Shown in pieces: positions 1 to 7,929 of a stretch of DNA of 64,000 nucleotides. The notes under the pieces were generated by a model that was given only the letters and a program-made list of their open reading frames with translations, ran no database searches and was not told where the DNA came from. The first letter of the stretch is position 1. The number at the start of each line of letters is the position of its first letter. Position numbers and translations under genes: made by a program. The stretch lies in contig NZ_JBHTDC010000001.1 in the NCBI RefSeq assembly GCF_042666435.1, positions 1,364,001 through 1,428,000 on the forward strand, in the 5' to 3' direction. Origin of the DNA: Allosphingosinicella sp042666435 (GTDB taxonomy: Bacteria; Pseudomonadota; Alphaproteobacteria; Sphingomonadales; Sphingomonadaceae).

Positions 1-683
1 AGACCCTTCGCCGCCAGGCCGAGGTGGCGGTCGCCGCCCTCGTCCGCGGCCAGGAGGAGCTCAAGACGCAGCGCCTCGCCCTCGCGCGTTTCGAAGCGGA
101 TCGTCGCCTCCGTTCCCAGGCGCTCGCCGAATCGGCTTTGCTGGAATCCGATCGCGCTCTCGCCTTCGGGGAGGAGGCCCGCGACATCGCCGCCTTGATG
201 GGAACCCGGGAGCATCAGGCGAAGGTCCGCCAGAGCCTCTCCGCGCTTCCCGGGCCGATGCTTCGCCCGCCGCTGGAGGGCGAGCCGCCGCGCCGATCCG
301 TCCGCGCCGCCGCCGAGCCGCCCTATATCCTTCCCGTCGAGGGCCGGCTGGTGCGCGGCATGGGCGAGATATCGGATGCCGGGGTCCATGCCCGGGGCCT
401 CACCTTCGATGTCGCCGACGGCGCCCGGATCGTCGCGCCGCGCGATGCGCGGGTCGCTTTCGCCGGCCCCTTTCGCGGCTATGGCGAGATCGTCATCCTC
501 GACCATGGCAGCGGCTGGACGACCCTCGTCACCAATCTCGCCTCCCTCTCGGTCGCGGTTGGCGACAATGTGAAGAAAGGCGCGCTCCTGGGACGCGCCG
601 GCGCAAGCGATCCGCGCGTCTCCGTCGAGCTGCGCCGGCGCGGTCGCCCCTTTCCCATCGCTCCGCTGATCGCGAGCCGCTGA
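1..683 (+). CDS. EnvC-like murein hydrolase activator (LytM/M23 fold), 5' end missing
   Basis: The reading frame is open at the left edge, so the N-terminus lies outside the window. What remains is an Arg/Glu/Ala-rich helical part, as in the EnvC coiled coil, followed by a C-terminal LytM (peptidase M23) domain from about base 330 to the stop, recognisable by FRGYGEIVILDHGSGW. The first zinc-binding block (HxGxD in active enzymes) reads RGLTFD and the terminal HxH block reads LVTNL, so the metal ligands are mostly lost. This is the state of EnvC-type activators, which switch on cell-wall amidases at division instead of cutting peptidoglycan. It precedes ctpA by 100 bases on the same strand, a common alphaproteobacterial order. 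An exported division factor is inferred; the signal peptide is not visible here. Confidence 0.85.
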   Translation, partial: TLRRQAEVAVAALVRGQEELKTQRLALARFEADRRLRSQALAESALLESDRALAFGEEARDIAALMGTREHQAKVRQSLSALPGPMLRPPLEGEPPRRSVRAAAEPPYILPVEGRLVRGMGEISDAGVHARGLTFDVADGARIVAPRDARVAFAGPFRGYGEIVILDHGSGWTTLVTNLASLSVAVGDNVKKGALLGRAGASDPRVSVELRRRGRPFPIAPLIASR

Positions 684-783
684 TCCATCCACGGGACGAA
701 CGGCGGTTCCGTTCACCCCGCGTTGCTTTTCCAAGTGCTAAAAAGGCTGTAGAACCGTCTCGAACGCGTCAGCAGGATTCTCC

Positions 784-2124
784 ATGGCCAAAAACCTCTT
801 CCGCTCCATCGGCCTCGTCAGCGCCGTCGCCCTGATCCCGGCCGCCACCGCCGCGCTCGCCGCCGTGGATGTCGACACCTATCGCGAGCTCGACCAGTTC
901 ATGAGCGTGTTCGAGCGCGTCCGATCCGAATATGTCGAGCAGGTCGACGACAAGACTCTGCTGCGCGGCGCCATCGACGGCATGCTCGCCAGCCTCGATC
1001 CCCATTCCTCCTATCTCGACGAAAAGGGCTTCAGCAGCCTGATGACCACCACCGAGGGCGAATATGGCGGTCTCGGCCTCACCGTCACGCAGGAGGATGG
1101 GGCGGTGAAGGTGATTGCGCCCACCGAGGATACCCCCGCCGACCGCGCGGGCATCAAGGCCGGCGATTATCTCACCCATCTCGACGGCAAGCTCATCTAT
1201 GGCGGCACGCTCGACGAGGCGGTCGAGCAGATGCGCGGCGCTCCCGGCACCAACATCACCGTCACCGTCGTCCGCCCCGGCCGCGACAAGCCGTTCGACG
1301 TCAAGCTGACCCGCGCGATCATCGAGCTTCCCGCCGTCAAGTGGGAGATCAAGGACCGGGTCGGCATCATCAACGTCAACACCTTCAACAAGACGACGAC
1401 CGACGCGACCCTCGCCGCCATGACGGCGGTCGAAAAGTCGCTGGGCGGGCCGCCGCTGGGATATGTCCTCGACCTCCGCTCCAATCCGGGCGGGCTGCTC
1501 GACCAGGCGATCGGCCTTTCCGACGCCTTCCTCGAGCGCGGCGAGATCGTCTCCCAGCGCGGCCGCGACAAGGGCGACATAGAGCGCTTCTACGCGCGCC
1601 CCGGAGACGCCGCCCGCGGCCTGCCGGTCGTCGTCCTGGTCGATGCCGGCAGCGCCTCGGCCGCCGAGATCGTCGCCGGCGCGCTGCAGGAGCATCACCG
1701 CGCGATCGTCATGGGCGAGCGCACCTTCGGCAAGGGCTCGGTGCAGACGCTGCTGCCGCTCGGCCAGGATACGGCGCTCCGCCTCACCACCGCGCGTTAC
1801 TATACGCCGTCAGGCCGGTCGGTGCAGGAAGGCGGCATCAAGCCGGACATCGAGGTGCCGCAGCTGTCGGACCCCGATTACAAGGACCGCCCGGTCTTCC
1901 GCGAATCCGACCTTCGCCGCCACCTCATCAACGAGTTGAAGGTCGACGAGGAAGTGATCCAAGAGGACGGCAAGCCCGACCCCCGCTTCAGCGCCACCGC
2001 CGAGGAGCTGAAGAAGAAGGGCATCGAGGACTTCCAGCTTCACTACGCCCTCCAGACCATCGCCCGCCTCGACAAGACGCGGACGGCGGCCGCGGGCGAG
2101 CCGAAGAAGACGGGAACGCGCTAG
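784..2124 (+). CDS. ctpA: S41 family C-terminal processing peptidase (CtpA)
   Basis: Periplasmic serine protease of the tail-specific (CtpA/Prc) family, 446 residues. A signal peptide or membrane anchor is at residues 1-27, a PDZ domain at about 90-175, and the S41 catalytic domain follows. The Ser-Lys dyad is visible: serine within GSASAAEI (289-296) and Lys317 in FGKGSVQ. The C-terminal tail is lysine/glutamate-rich. Such proteases trim C-termini of envelope proteins and commonly act on peptidoglycan hydrolases, which suits the EnvC-like gene immediately upstream. Family assignment is certain; the substrate is not known from sequence. Confidence 0.95.
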   Translation: MAKNLFRSIGLVSAVALIPAATAALAAVDVDTYRELDQFMSVFERVRSEYVEQVDDKTLLRGAIDGMLASLDPHSSYLDEKGFSSLMTTTEGEYGGLGLTVTQEDGAVKVIAPTEDTPADRAGIKAGDYLTHLDGKLIYGGTLDEAVEQMRGAPGTNITVTVVRPGRDKPFDVKLTRAIIELPAVKWEIKDRVGIINVNTFNKTTTDATLAAMTAVEKSLGGPPLGYVLDLRSNPGGLLDQAIGLSDAFLERGEIVSQRGRDKGDIERFYARPGDAARGLPVVVLVDAGSASAAEIVAGALQEHHRAIVMGERTFGKGSVQTLLPLGQDTALRLTTARYYTPSGRSVQEGGIKPDIEVPQLSDPDYKDRPVFRESDLRRHLINELKVDEEVIQEDGKPDPRFSATAEELKKKGIEDFQLHYALQTIARLDKTRTAAAGEPKKTGTR

Positions 2125-2203
2125 AAAAAGAGACCGTCGCGATGGCCGCGACCGATGAAACGCGCACGCCGCGGGGGAACGAAATGCCGGGAGCGCCAGA
2201 CCT

Positions 2204-2692
2204 GTGACGAGCCTCGAAAAGGCCCGATGGCTTGCCTTGCTGGTGCCTGCCGCCTTGCTCGCGGGGGCGCTCGGCTCCCAATATTATGGCGGCCTCTATC
2301 CGTGCGAGATGTGCCACTGGCAGCGCTGGCCCCATTATGCCGCGCTCACGCTGGCGCTCCTTTCCTTCGCGATGCGGGGCCAGCCCGACCGGGGCCGCAG
2401 CTTCGTCTGGCTCGCCGCCCTCGCCATCTTCACGAGCGGAGCGATCGGCGTCTATCATGCCGGCGTGGAGGCGGGTATCTTCGAGGGGCTGACGACGTGC
2501 AGCGCGGCTCTTTCCGGCGGCTCCAGCGCCGACATTCTCGCGGATATTATGGCGACGCCGCTCGTTCGTTGCGATCAAATACAATGGTCGTTCCTCGGTA
2601 TCTCGATGGCCGGGTGGAACGCGATCCTCTCCATCGGGTCCGCATCGGTGATATCATGGCTGAGCCTCAGACGACCCCGCGCCCCGGCATGA
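2204..2692 (+). CDS. dsbB: Disulfide bond formation protein B (DsbB family)
   Basis: Inner-membrane quinone reductase that reoxidises DsbA-type thiol oxidases; 162 residues with four hydrophobic segments. The N-terminal periplasmic loop carries CEMC (Cys34, Cys37) followed by the typical HWQRWPHY segment. The second cysteine pair is Cys98 and Cys122 in the other periplasmic loop. The start is GTG; no upstream ATG in frame gives a better membrane topology. The stop overlaps the chosen coq7 start by four bases (ATGA), so the two are probably translated together, which is sensible because DsbB hands electrons to ubiquinone. Confidence 0.93.
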   Translation: MTSLEKARWLALLVPAALLAGALGSQYYGGLYPCEMCHWQRWPHYAALTLALLSFAMRGQPDRGRSFVWLAALAIFTSGAIGVYHAGVEAGIFEGLTTCSAALSGGSSADILADIMATPLVRCDQIQWSFLGISMAGWNAILSIGSASVISWLSLRRPRAPA

Positions 2693-3231
2693 GCGCCCCC
2701 GGTTGGCGCCCCGGCGACGCCCGCGCCGACACCGGGTCGATGATCCGCGTCGACCAGGCCGGCGAATATGGCGCGACCCGCATCTATGCAGGGCAGCTGG
2801 CGGTGCTCGGCGACCGCCACCCCGCATCGCGCGCCATCGCCCGCATGGCCGCGCAGGAGCGCCGCCACCTCGACGCGTTCGACCGGCTGATGGCCGAGCG
2901 CGGAATTCGCCCGACCCTGCTCCAGCCGGTCTGGAACGTCGCCGGCCACGCGCTCGGCGCGGTGACCGCCCTGATGGGTCCCGATGCCGCCATGGCCTGC
3001 ACCGCGGCGGTCGAGACCGAGATCGACGAACATTATTCGGAGCAACTGCGCGCGCTGGGCGAAGACGATCCCGACCTTGCGGCGACCATCGCGGAATTCC
3101 GGGCCGAGGAGATCGAGCATCGCGAGACCGCGATCGCCGCCGGCGCGGAAAATGCCCTCGGCTACCCCGTGCTTTCCGCTTTCATCCGGGCCGGCTGCCG
3201 CGCCGCCATCGCGCTCTCCAAGAGGATCTGA
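2689..3231 (+). CDS. coq7: Demethoxyubiquinone hydroxylase (Coq7 family)
   Basis: Di-iron monooxygenase that makes the last ring hydroxylation in ubiquinone synthesis. The sequence has RVDQAGEYGA near the N-terminus, the carboxylate/histidine iron ligands in AAQERRHLD, ETEIDEHY and EEIEHRE, and the hydrophobic segment that docks on the membrane. The start was placed at the ATG overlapping the dsbB stop (ATGA); an in-frame ATG at 2656 (adding 11 residues) is the alternative and has a weak GGTGAT upstream. Length about 180 residues, normal for alphaproteobacteria. Confidence 0.93.
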   Translation: MSAPGWRPGDARADTGSMIRVDQAGEYGATRIYAGQLAVLGDRHPASRAIARMAAQERRHLDAFDRLMAERGIRPTLLQPVWNVAGHALGAVTALMGPDAAMACTAAVETEIDEHYSEQLRALGEDDPDLAATIAEFRAEEIEHRETAIAAGAENALGYPVLSAFIRAGCRAAIALSKRI

Positions 3232-3235
3232 AATC

Positions 3236-3724
3236 ATGAAGTGCCTGTTCATCGCCGCCGCCGGCGCCGCCGGCCTCCTCGCCGCTCCCGTTTTGGCGCA
3301 GGAGGCGGCCGCGACCGTTGCCGACGACACCCGGATCAGCCAGCTCATCGTCTACGGCGCCGATCCCTGCCCCGAGAGCACCGCGGAGGAGATCACGGTC
3401 TGCGCGCGCCGGCCCGAGGAGGATCGCTACCGCATCCCCGAAAATCTGCGCAATGACCCCAACGACCCGGCCAACGACACCTGGACCGAGCGCGCCACCG
3501 AGCTGCAATATGTCGGCAAGAGCGGCATCGGCAGCTGCTCGCCGGTCGGCCCCGGCGGCGCCACCGGCTGCTATGAGGAATTGGTCCGCAACGCCCGCGC
3601 CGAACGCGCCGGCCGCGATTCGGTGAACTGGAATCGCCTCATCGAGGAAGCGCGGCAGGAACGGCTCGGCCGCATCGACGCCGAAGCCGAGGCGATCGAG
3701 GAAGAGCTGAACCCGGTCGATTAA
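3236..3724 (+). CDS. Secreted hypothetical protein, paralog 1 of a tandem pair
   Basis: 162 residues with a clean signal peptide (MKCLFIAAAGAAGLLAAPVLA, cut after LAQ). The mature part contains VYGADPCPEST, EITVCARRPEE, RYRIPENLR and a later GIGSCSPVGPGG segment, giving four cysteines able to form two periplasmic disulfides. The C-terminus is a charged helix. It starts five bases after coq7. The next gene encodes a clear homolog, so the pair arose by duplication. I know this CARRPE type as a frequent secreted family in sphingomonads; no function is established. Confidence 0.85.
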   Translation: MKCLFIAAAGAAGLLAAPVLAQEAAATVADDTRISQLIVYGADPCPESTAEEITVCARRPEEDRYRIPENLRNDPNDPANDTWTERATELQYVGKSGIGSCSPVGPGGATGCYEELVRNARAERAGRDSVNWNRLIEEARQERLGRIDAEAEAIEEELNPVD

Positions 3725-3778
3725 AGGAACAAAGCGACGGCGCCGGACCTTCTATTGGGCGAAGGAAAGGAGGCCGCC

Positions 3779-4186
3779 ATGAAAGGCTTCGTCCCCTGCG
3801 CCGCGATCCTTGCCGTCGGCGCCGCCGCGATGGCGCAGTCGCCCACGGATCCGGCCACCCCCGCGCGCGAGCAGGTTCGCCGCGTCGTCGTCTACGGCGC
3901 CGAGCCCTGCCCGCCGAGCACGTCGGATGAGATCATCGTCTGCGCGCGCCGCCCGGAGACGGAACGCTACCGCATTCCCGAGGAGCTGCGCGATGAGGCG
4001 ACCGAGGAGGACCCGGCAAGCGAAGCCTGGGCCTCGCGGGCACAAAGCCTCGAATATGTGGGCGAGACCGGGATCCAGAGCTGCTCGACGGTCGGCCCGG
4101 GCGGCGTCTCGGGCTGCTGGGCCGAAATGATGCGCATGGCCCGCGAGGAGCGGCGGCAGGCGGCCGAAGGGCAGCCGCAGCCGTAG
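3779..4186 (+). CDS. Secreted hypothetical protein, paralog 2 of a tandem pair
   Basis: 135 residues, homologous to the preceding gene through VVYGAEPCPPST, EIIVCARRPET, RYRIPEELR and GIQSCSTVGPGG, with the same four cysteines. The start was placed at ATG 3779 because GAAAGGAGG lies directly upstream and the product then begins with a signal peptide (MKGFVPCAAILAVGAAAMA); an in-frame start at 3755 would add eight charged residues. It lacks the C-terminal charged helix of its neighbour. Probably a periplasmic protein of unknown role. Confidence 0.82.
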   Translation: MKGFVPCAAILAVGAAAMAQSPTDPATPAREQVRRVVVYGAEPCPPSTSDEIIVCARRPETERYRIPEELRDEATEEDPASEAWASRAQSLEYVGETGIQSCSTVGPGGVSGCWAEMMRMAREERRQAAEGQPQP

Positions 4187-4205
4187 ATTTCCGCGCTCGG
4201 CTTCG

Positions 4206-4278
4206 CGTCATCGCGAGGAGTGTAGCAACGTGGCGATCCAGCGCACAGGCTGGATCGCCAAGGTCGCTCGCAATGACG
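4206..4278. repeat. Palindromic intergenic repeat, family A
   Basis: Imperfect inverted repeat. The left arm begins CGTCATCGCGAGGA and ends GGCGATCCAG; the right arm begins CTGGATCGCC and ends GCGAGC-type sequence running into CAATGACG. It lies between convergent genes (secreted protein and DUF885 protein) and could fold into a long hairpin in both transcripts, so it may act as a bidirectional terminator. No other copy of this family was seen in the window. Confidence 0.8.
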
Positions 4279-4288
4279 GGAAACCCGC

Positions 4289-6037
4289 TCAGGCCTTGGC
4301 CTTCTCCACGGCGATCCAGTCGATCACCTGACGTTCGAGCACGTCGAGCGGCACCGCGCCCTGGCCCAGGACCGCGTCGTGGAAATATCGGAGGTCGAAC
4401 TTCGGCCCCAGCTCCTGCTCGGCCCGGGTCCTCAGCTCCTTTATCTTGAGCTCGCCGATCTTGTAGGCCAGCGCCTGGCCCGGATTGGCGATATAACGGT
4501 TCACCTCGGCCTCGATATTGGCCTCCGAAAGCGCCGTATTGTCCTTCATGTAATCGAGCGCCTGTTGCTTCGACCAGCCCTTGGCGTGCATGCCGGTGTC
4601 GACCACCAACCGCGTCGCGCGCCACATCTGGTAAGAGAGCTTGCCCATCTGCTTGGCGGGCGTGTCGTAGAGACCCATCTCCTCGCCAAGGCTCTCCGAA
4701 TAGAGGCCCCAGCCCTCGATGAAGGCAGTGAAGAAGGCGGCATGTTTGCGGAATTCGGGCATGTCGAGTTCCTGCTGGAGCGCGATCTGGTGATGATGCC
4801 CGGGCACCGCCTCGTGAACGCTGAGCGCCGGCACTTCCCAGAGCGGCCGCTGGTCGAGCTTGGAGGTGTTGACATAATAGGTCCCGGCGATGCCGCTCTC
4901 GGGCGAGCCCGGGTAATAATAAGCGGTCGTCGTCCCTTCGGCGATCTCGCTGGGTATTTCCCTGATGCCATAGGGGAGCCGCGGCAGCAGCCCGAACAGG
5001 CCGGGCATCTTGCCGTCGATTTCCTTGTTCACCCGCGCCACCGCCTGCATCAGCTCTTCGGGAGTCTTCGCATAATATTTCGGGTTGGTGCGCAGATCCT
5101 CGATATAGACTTCGCGGCTGGGGAAGCCGGCTTCCTTCGCCACTTTCTCCATCTCGCCCCGGATGCGCGCGACCTCCCCGAGGCCGATGGCGTGGATCTC
5201 ATCGGCGTCGAGGTCGGTCGTCGTCATCTCGCGGATGCGGAAATCGTAATAAGCCCGGCCGTTGGGCTGCGCCGACACGCCCACCGCCTCGACGCATTTG
5301 GGGCCGACCTCGGCGGTGTAGAAATCGAGATGCTTCTTATAGGCGGGGTTGATCGCGCTGGTGACGATCGCCTTCGCCCGCGCCTGCATCGCCGCCCATT
5401 CGGCCTCGCTGACATCGACCGGCCTGGTCCGGGTGAAGGGCGCGTAGAAGCGCGACTTCTCCGCGTCTGCCGCGATCACGCCGGATATCGTGCCCTCGAA
5501 CCCCTCCATCGCGACGCAGGGCAGCATATACCCCTCCTGCACCGCCCGGCGGGTGATCGCGATCGCCTCGTCGTTGAGCTTGGGATATTGGGCGATGCGG
5601 GCGAGATAGCTTTCATGGTCGGCTTTGGTGCGGAGCGGCACGAAATTGGAGAGGCCGGCGGCGAACTGGTGCCAGCCGCTCCGGTTGCTGAACAATATCA
5701 TGCGCTGCCCGAAGCTGTTGGCCTCGATATCCTCTTCCAGCATCCGCGTGAGAATGGCGTGGTTGGTGCGGTCGGCGGCGCCGAGTTCGGCCACGGGGAT
5801 GGCGTTCAGCCGGGCGAGTAGCGCCTTTTCCGCTTCCACCTGACGATTCGCCGCGGCGAGGCTGATGTCACCGATCCGGTCGTCATAATCGCGGACGCCG
5901 AGGCTGGTCGCCTGGATCGGGTTCACGCTCAGATACCAGGCCCAGTGATCGTCGATCACCGCCTTGAGGTCGTCCGCCGGCGCCGCCAGAGCCGGCGCGC
6001 TCGCGCCCAGCAGCAATGCAATGATGATCCCCCGCAT
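4289..6037 (-). CDS. DUF885 family secreted protein (putative metallohydrolase)
   Basis: 582 residues with an N-terminal signal peptide (MRGIIIALLLGASAPALA) and the DUF885 fold to the end. The zinc-peptidase-like motif HEAVPGHH is at about residues 408-415, and IEGWGLYSE follows some 35 residues later; together they resemble a gluzincin site. The start at 6037 was chosen for the GGAGGGG upstream and the signal peptide, although the frame is open further back. DUF885 proteins are exported and suspected peptidases, but their substrate is not established. A second, partial member lies at the right end of the window. Confidence 0.88.
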   Translation of the reverse strand: MRGIIIALLLGASAPALAAPADDLKAVIDDHWAWYLSVNPIQATSLGVRDYDDRIGDISLAAANRQVEAEKALLARLNAIPVAELGAADRTNHAILTRMLEEDIEANSFGQRMILFSNRSGWHQFAAGLSNFVPLRTKADHESYLARIAQYPKLNDEAIAITRRAVQEGYMLPCVAMEGFEGTISGVIAADAEKSRFYAPFTRTRPVDVSEAEWAAMQARAKAIVTSAINPAYKKHLDFYTAEVGPKCVEAVGVSAQPNGRAYYDFRIREMTTTDLDADEIHAIGLGEVARIRGEMEKVAKEAGFPSREVYIEDLRTNPKYYAKTPEELMQAVARVNKEIDGKMPGLFGLLPRLPYGIREIPSEIAEGTTTAYYYPGSPESGIAGTYYVNTSKLDQRPLWEVPALSVHEAVPGHHHQIALQQELDMPEFRKHAAFFTAFIEGWGLYSESLGEEMGLYDTPAKQMGKLSYQMWRATRLVVDTGMHAKGWSKQQALDYMKDNTALSEANIEAEVNRYIANPGQALAYKIGELKIKELRTRAEQELGPKFDLRYFHDAVLGQGAVPLDVLERQVIDWIAVEKAKA

Positions 6038-6163
6038 ATTGATGCCCCTCCATTCGTTCGTTACGGCTTCATATCCACCCCTTGCCCCGACGCAAGGGCC
6101 GCCGGGAAACATCTCCGCTCCCTGCCCGTTGGCAGGAAGCCAATAGCGGGAAGGACCAGCGTC

Positions 6164-6373
6164 ATGAGCGACCACATCTACAAGATCGTCGAAGTCGTCG
6201 GCAGCTCGTCGACCAGCATCGAGGACGCCATCGAAGGCGCCATCGCGCGCGCCTCCAAAACGGTGCGGGATATAGGCTGGTTCGAGGTTACCGAAACACG
6301 GGGCCATGTCGCCGGAGGCAAGGTCGCGCATTATCAGGTGACCCTGCGGATCGGCTTCACCTTGCGCGACTAG
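6164..6373 (+). CDS. Dodecin family flavin-binding protein
   Basis: 69-residue protein with typical dodecin start MSDHIYKIVEVVGSSS, the segment IARASKTVRDIGWFEV, and the C-terminal YQVTLRIGFTL strand. Dodecins form hollow dodecamers that store or buffer flavins; the Trp in the DIGWFEV segment is the residue that stacks on the isoalloxazine ring. The gene stands alone between divergent and downstream genes. GGGAAGGA lies about ten bases before the start. Confidence 0.93.
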   Translation: MSDHIYKIVEVVGSSSTSIEDAIEGAIARASKTVRDIGWFEVTETRGHVAGGKVAHYQVTLRIGFTLRD

Positions 6374-6453
6374 GCCGCGCCGGCCGTCGAAAAACCACTG
6401 GTTTCCTAGAATTTTGCCGATAGGTTGCGCCCATCCGAATGGGGGGACCGCCT

Positions 6454-7848
6454 GTGACATTAGCCGAAGCCACGCCCGAGCTCGACGCCGTCATCGACAA
6501 GGACGACCGTTCCTTTCTCGGCCATCCCAAGGGTCTGGGCTACCTCGCCTTCGCCGAGGCGTGGGAGCGTTTCTCTTATTACGGCATGCAGGCCCTGCTC
6601 GTCCTCTATATGGTCAACGAGCTTCTTCTCCCCGGCCATGTCGAGAATATCGTCGGCTTCGAGGCGTTCAGCAGCCTTTATGGCGGCCTGACCGGCCAGC
6701 CGCTCGCCTCAGCCATCTTCGGCACCTATTTCGCTTTGGTCTATCTGACGCCGATCTTCGGCGGCCTGATCGCCGACCGCTGGCTCGGCAAGCGCCGCAC
6801 GGTCGTCATCGGCGCCGTCACCATGGCGGCCGGCCATTTCCTGATGGCGTTCGAGCAGAGCTTTCTTTTCGCCTTGCTCTGTCTCGTCCTCGGCAACGGC
6901 TGCTTCAAGGGCAATATCGCGAGCCAGGTGGGCGCGCTCTACAAGCCCGAGGATCTGCGCCGCGCCGACGCCTTCCAGATTTTCTACCTCGCGATCAACG
7001 CGGGCGTCATCGCCTCGCCCCTGATCGTCGGCACGTTGGGCGAGAAGATCGGCTGGCATTGGGGCTTCGGCGCCGCCGGCATCGGCATGCTCATCGGCCT
7101 CGTCATCTATCTCGCCGGGCAGAAATATCTGCCCCGGGAGCATTTCACGCCGCAGGCCGAGCGGGCGCCGCGCGAGCGGCTGCGGCGGCACGAGTGGCTC
7201 GCCGTCACCGCCTTGCTCCTGCTCATCCCGGTGATGGCGATCGGCTTCCTGCCCAATCAGCAGATCTTCAACGCCTATCTGGTCTGGGGCGACCAGCAGT
7301 TCGACCTCGACTTCATGGGCACCAAGCTGCCAACCACCTGGTTGATTACCCTCGACGCGGTGGTCAGCGTCAGCTTCCTCGCCGGGGTCGCGCTCTTCTA
7401 CCGCTGGTACGCAAAGCATTGGAACGAGCCCGACGAACTCGGCAAGATCGTCATCGGCTCGGCCTTTTCGATCGCCGGCATGCTCTGCCTGTTCGCCGCC
7501 GCCGCGACGCAGGGCGAAGGCGAGAAGATCGGTCTGTTCTGGCCGGTGATGTTCCACCTGCTCAACAGCATCGGCTTCGCCCACATGCTGCCGGTCACCC
7601 TCGCTTTGTTCGCCAAGCTCGCCCCCAAGGCGATCAACGCCACCGTGATCGGCCTCTATTATCTCGCCTTCTTCGCCGCCAACTCGCTGGTGGGCTGGAT
7701 CGGCGGCTGGTACGCGACCATGCCTACCACCAGCTTCTGGCTGCTCCACGCAGGCTTCGCCGCAGTGGCAGGCGCGGCGTTCCTGCTGTTCAAATTGTTC
7801 CTGTCGAAAAAGCTGATGGCAGGAGAGCCGGCGCCGCTGCCGGCCTGA
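6454..7848 (+). CDS. POT/PTR2 family proton-coupled peptide transporter
   Basis: Inner-membrane di-/tripeptide:H+ symporter of the MFS superfamily, about 464 residues with 12-14 hydrophobic segments. The N-terminal ExxER proton-coupling motif is present (EAWERFSYYGMQ), as is the PTR signature region FYLAINAGVIASPLI. The GTG at 6454 has GGGGGA six bases upstream and is preferred; an in-frame ATG at 6439 would overlap that Shine-Dalgarno. The substrate class is known for the family; the exact peptides are not. Confidence 0.9.
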   Translation: MTLAEATPELDAVIDKDDRSFLGHPKGLGYLAFAEAWERFSYYGMQALLVLYMVNELLLPGHVENIVGFEAFSSLYGGLTGQPLASAIFGTYFALVYLTPIFGGLIADRWLGKRRTVVIGAVTMAAGHFLMAFEQSFLFALLCLVLGNGCFKGNIASQVGALYKPEDLRRADAFQIFYLAINAGVIASPLIVGTLGEKIGWHWGFGAAGIGMLIGLVIYLAGQKYLPREHFTPQAERAPRERLRRHEWLAVTALLLLIPVMAIGFLPNQQIFNAYLVWGDQQFDLDFMGTKLPTTWLITLDAVVSVSFLAGVALFYRWYAKHWNEPDELGKIVIGSAFSIAGMLCLFAAAATQGEGEKIGLFWPVMFHLLNSIGFAHMLPVTLALFAKLAPKAINATVIGLYYLAFFAANSLVGWIGGWYATMPTTSFWLLHAGFAAVAGAAFLLFKLFLSKKLMAGEPAPLPA

Positions 7849-7929
7849 GCAAGGTTGGATGGGAAGCGATTGGATTTAATGAATAAATGCCGTCTGGACA
7901 AACGCAGGATCAGAACATAAGTAGAACGT

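Noticed and set aside
2155..2688. Extension of the coq7 frame upstream through dsbB
   Set aside because: The extension would overlap all of dsbB and is not part of any Coq7; the start was set at the ATGA junction.
4379..5821. Long open frame on the plus strand opposite the DUF885 gene
   Set aside because: GC-rich antisense shadow: no start signal, composition rich in Arg/Gly/His/Leu, no domain. The DUF885 frame on the other strand has a signal peptide and family motifs.
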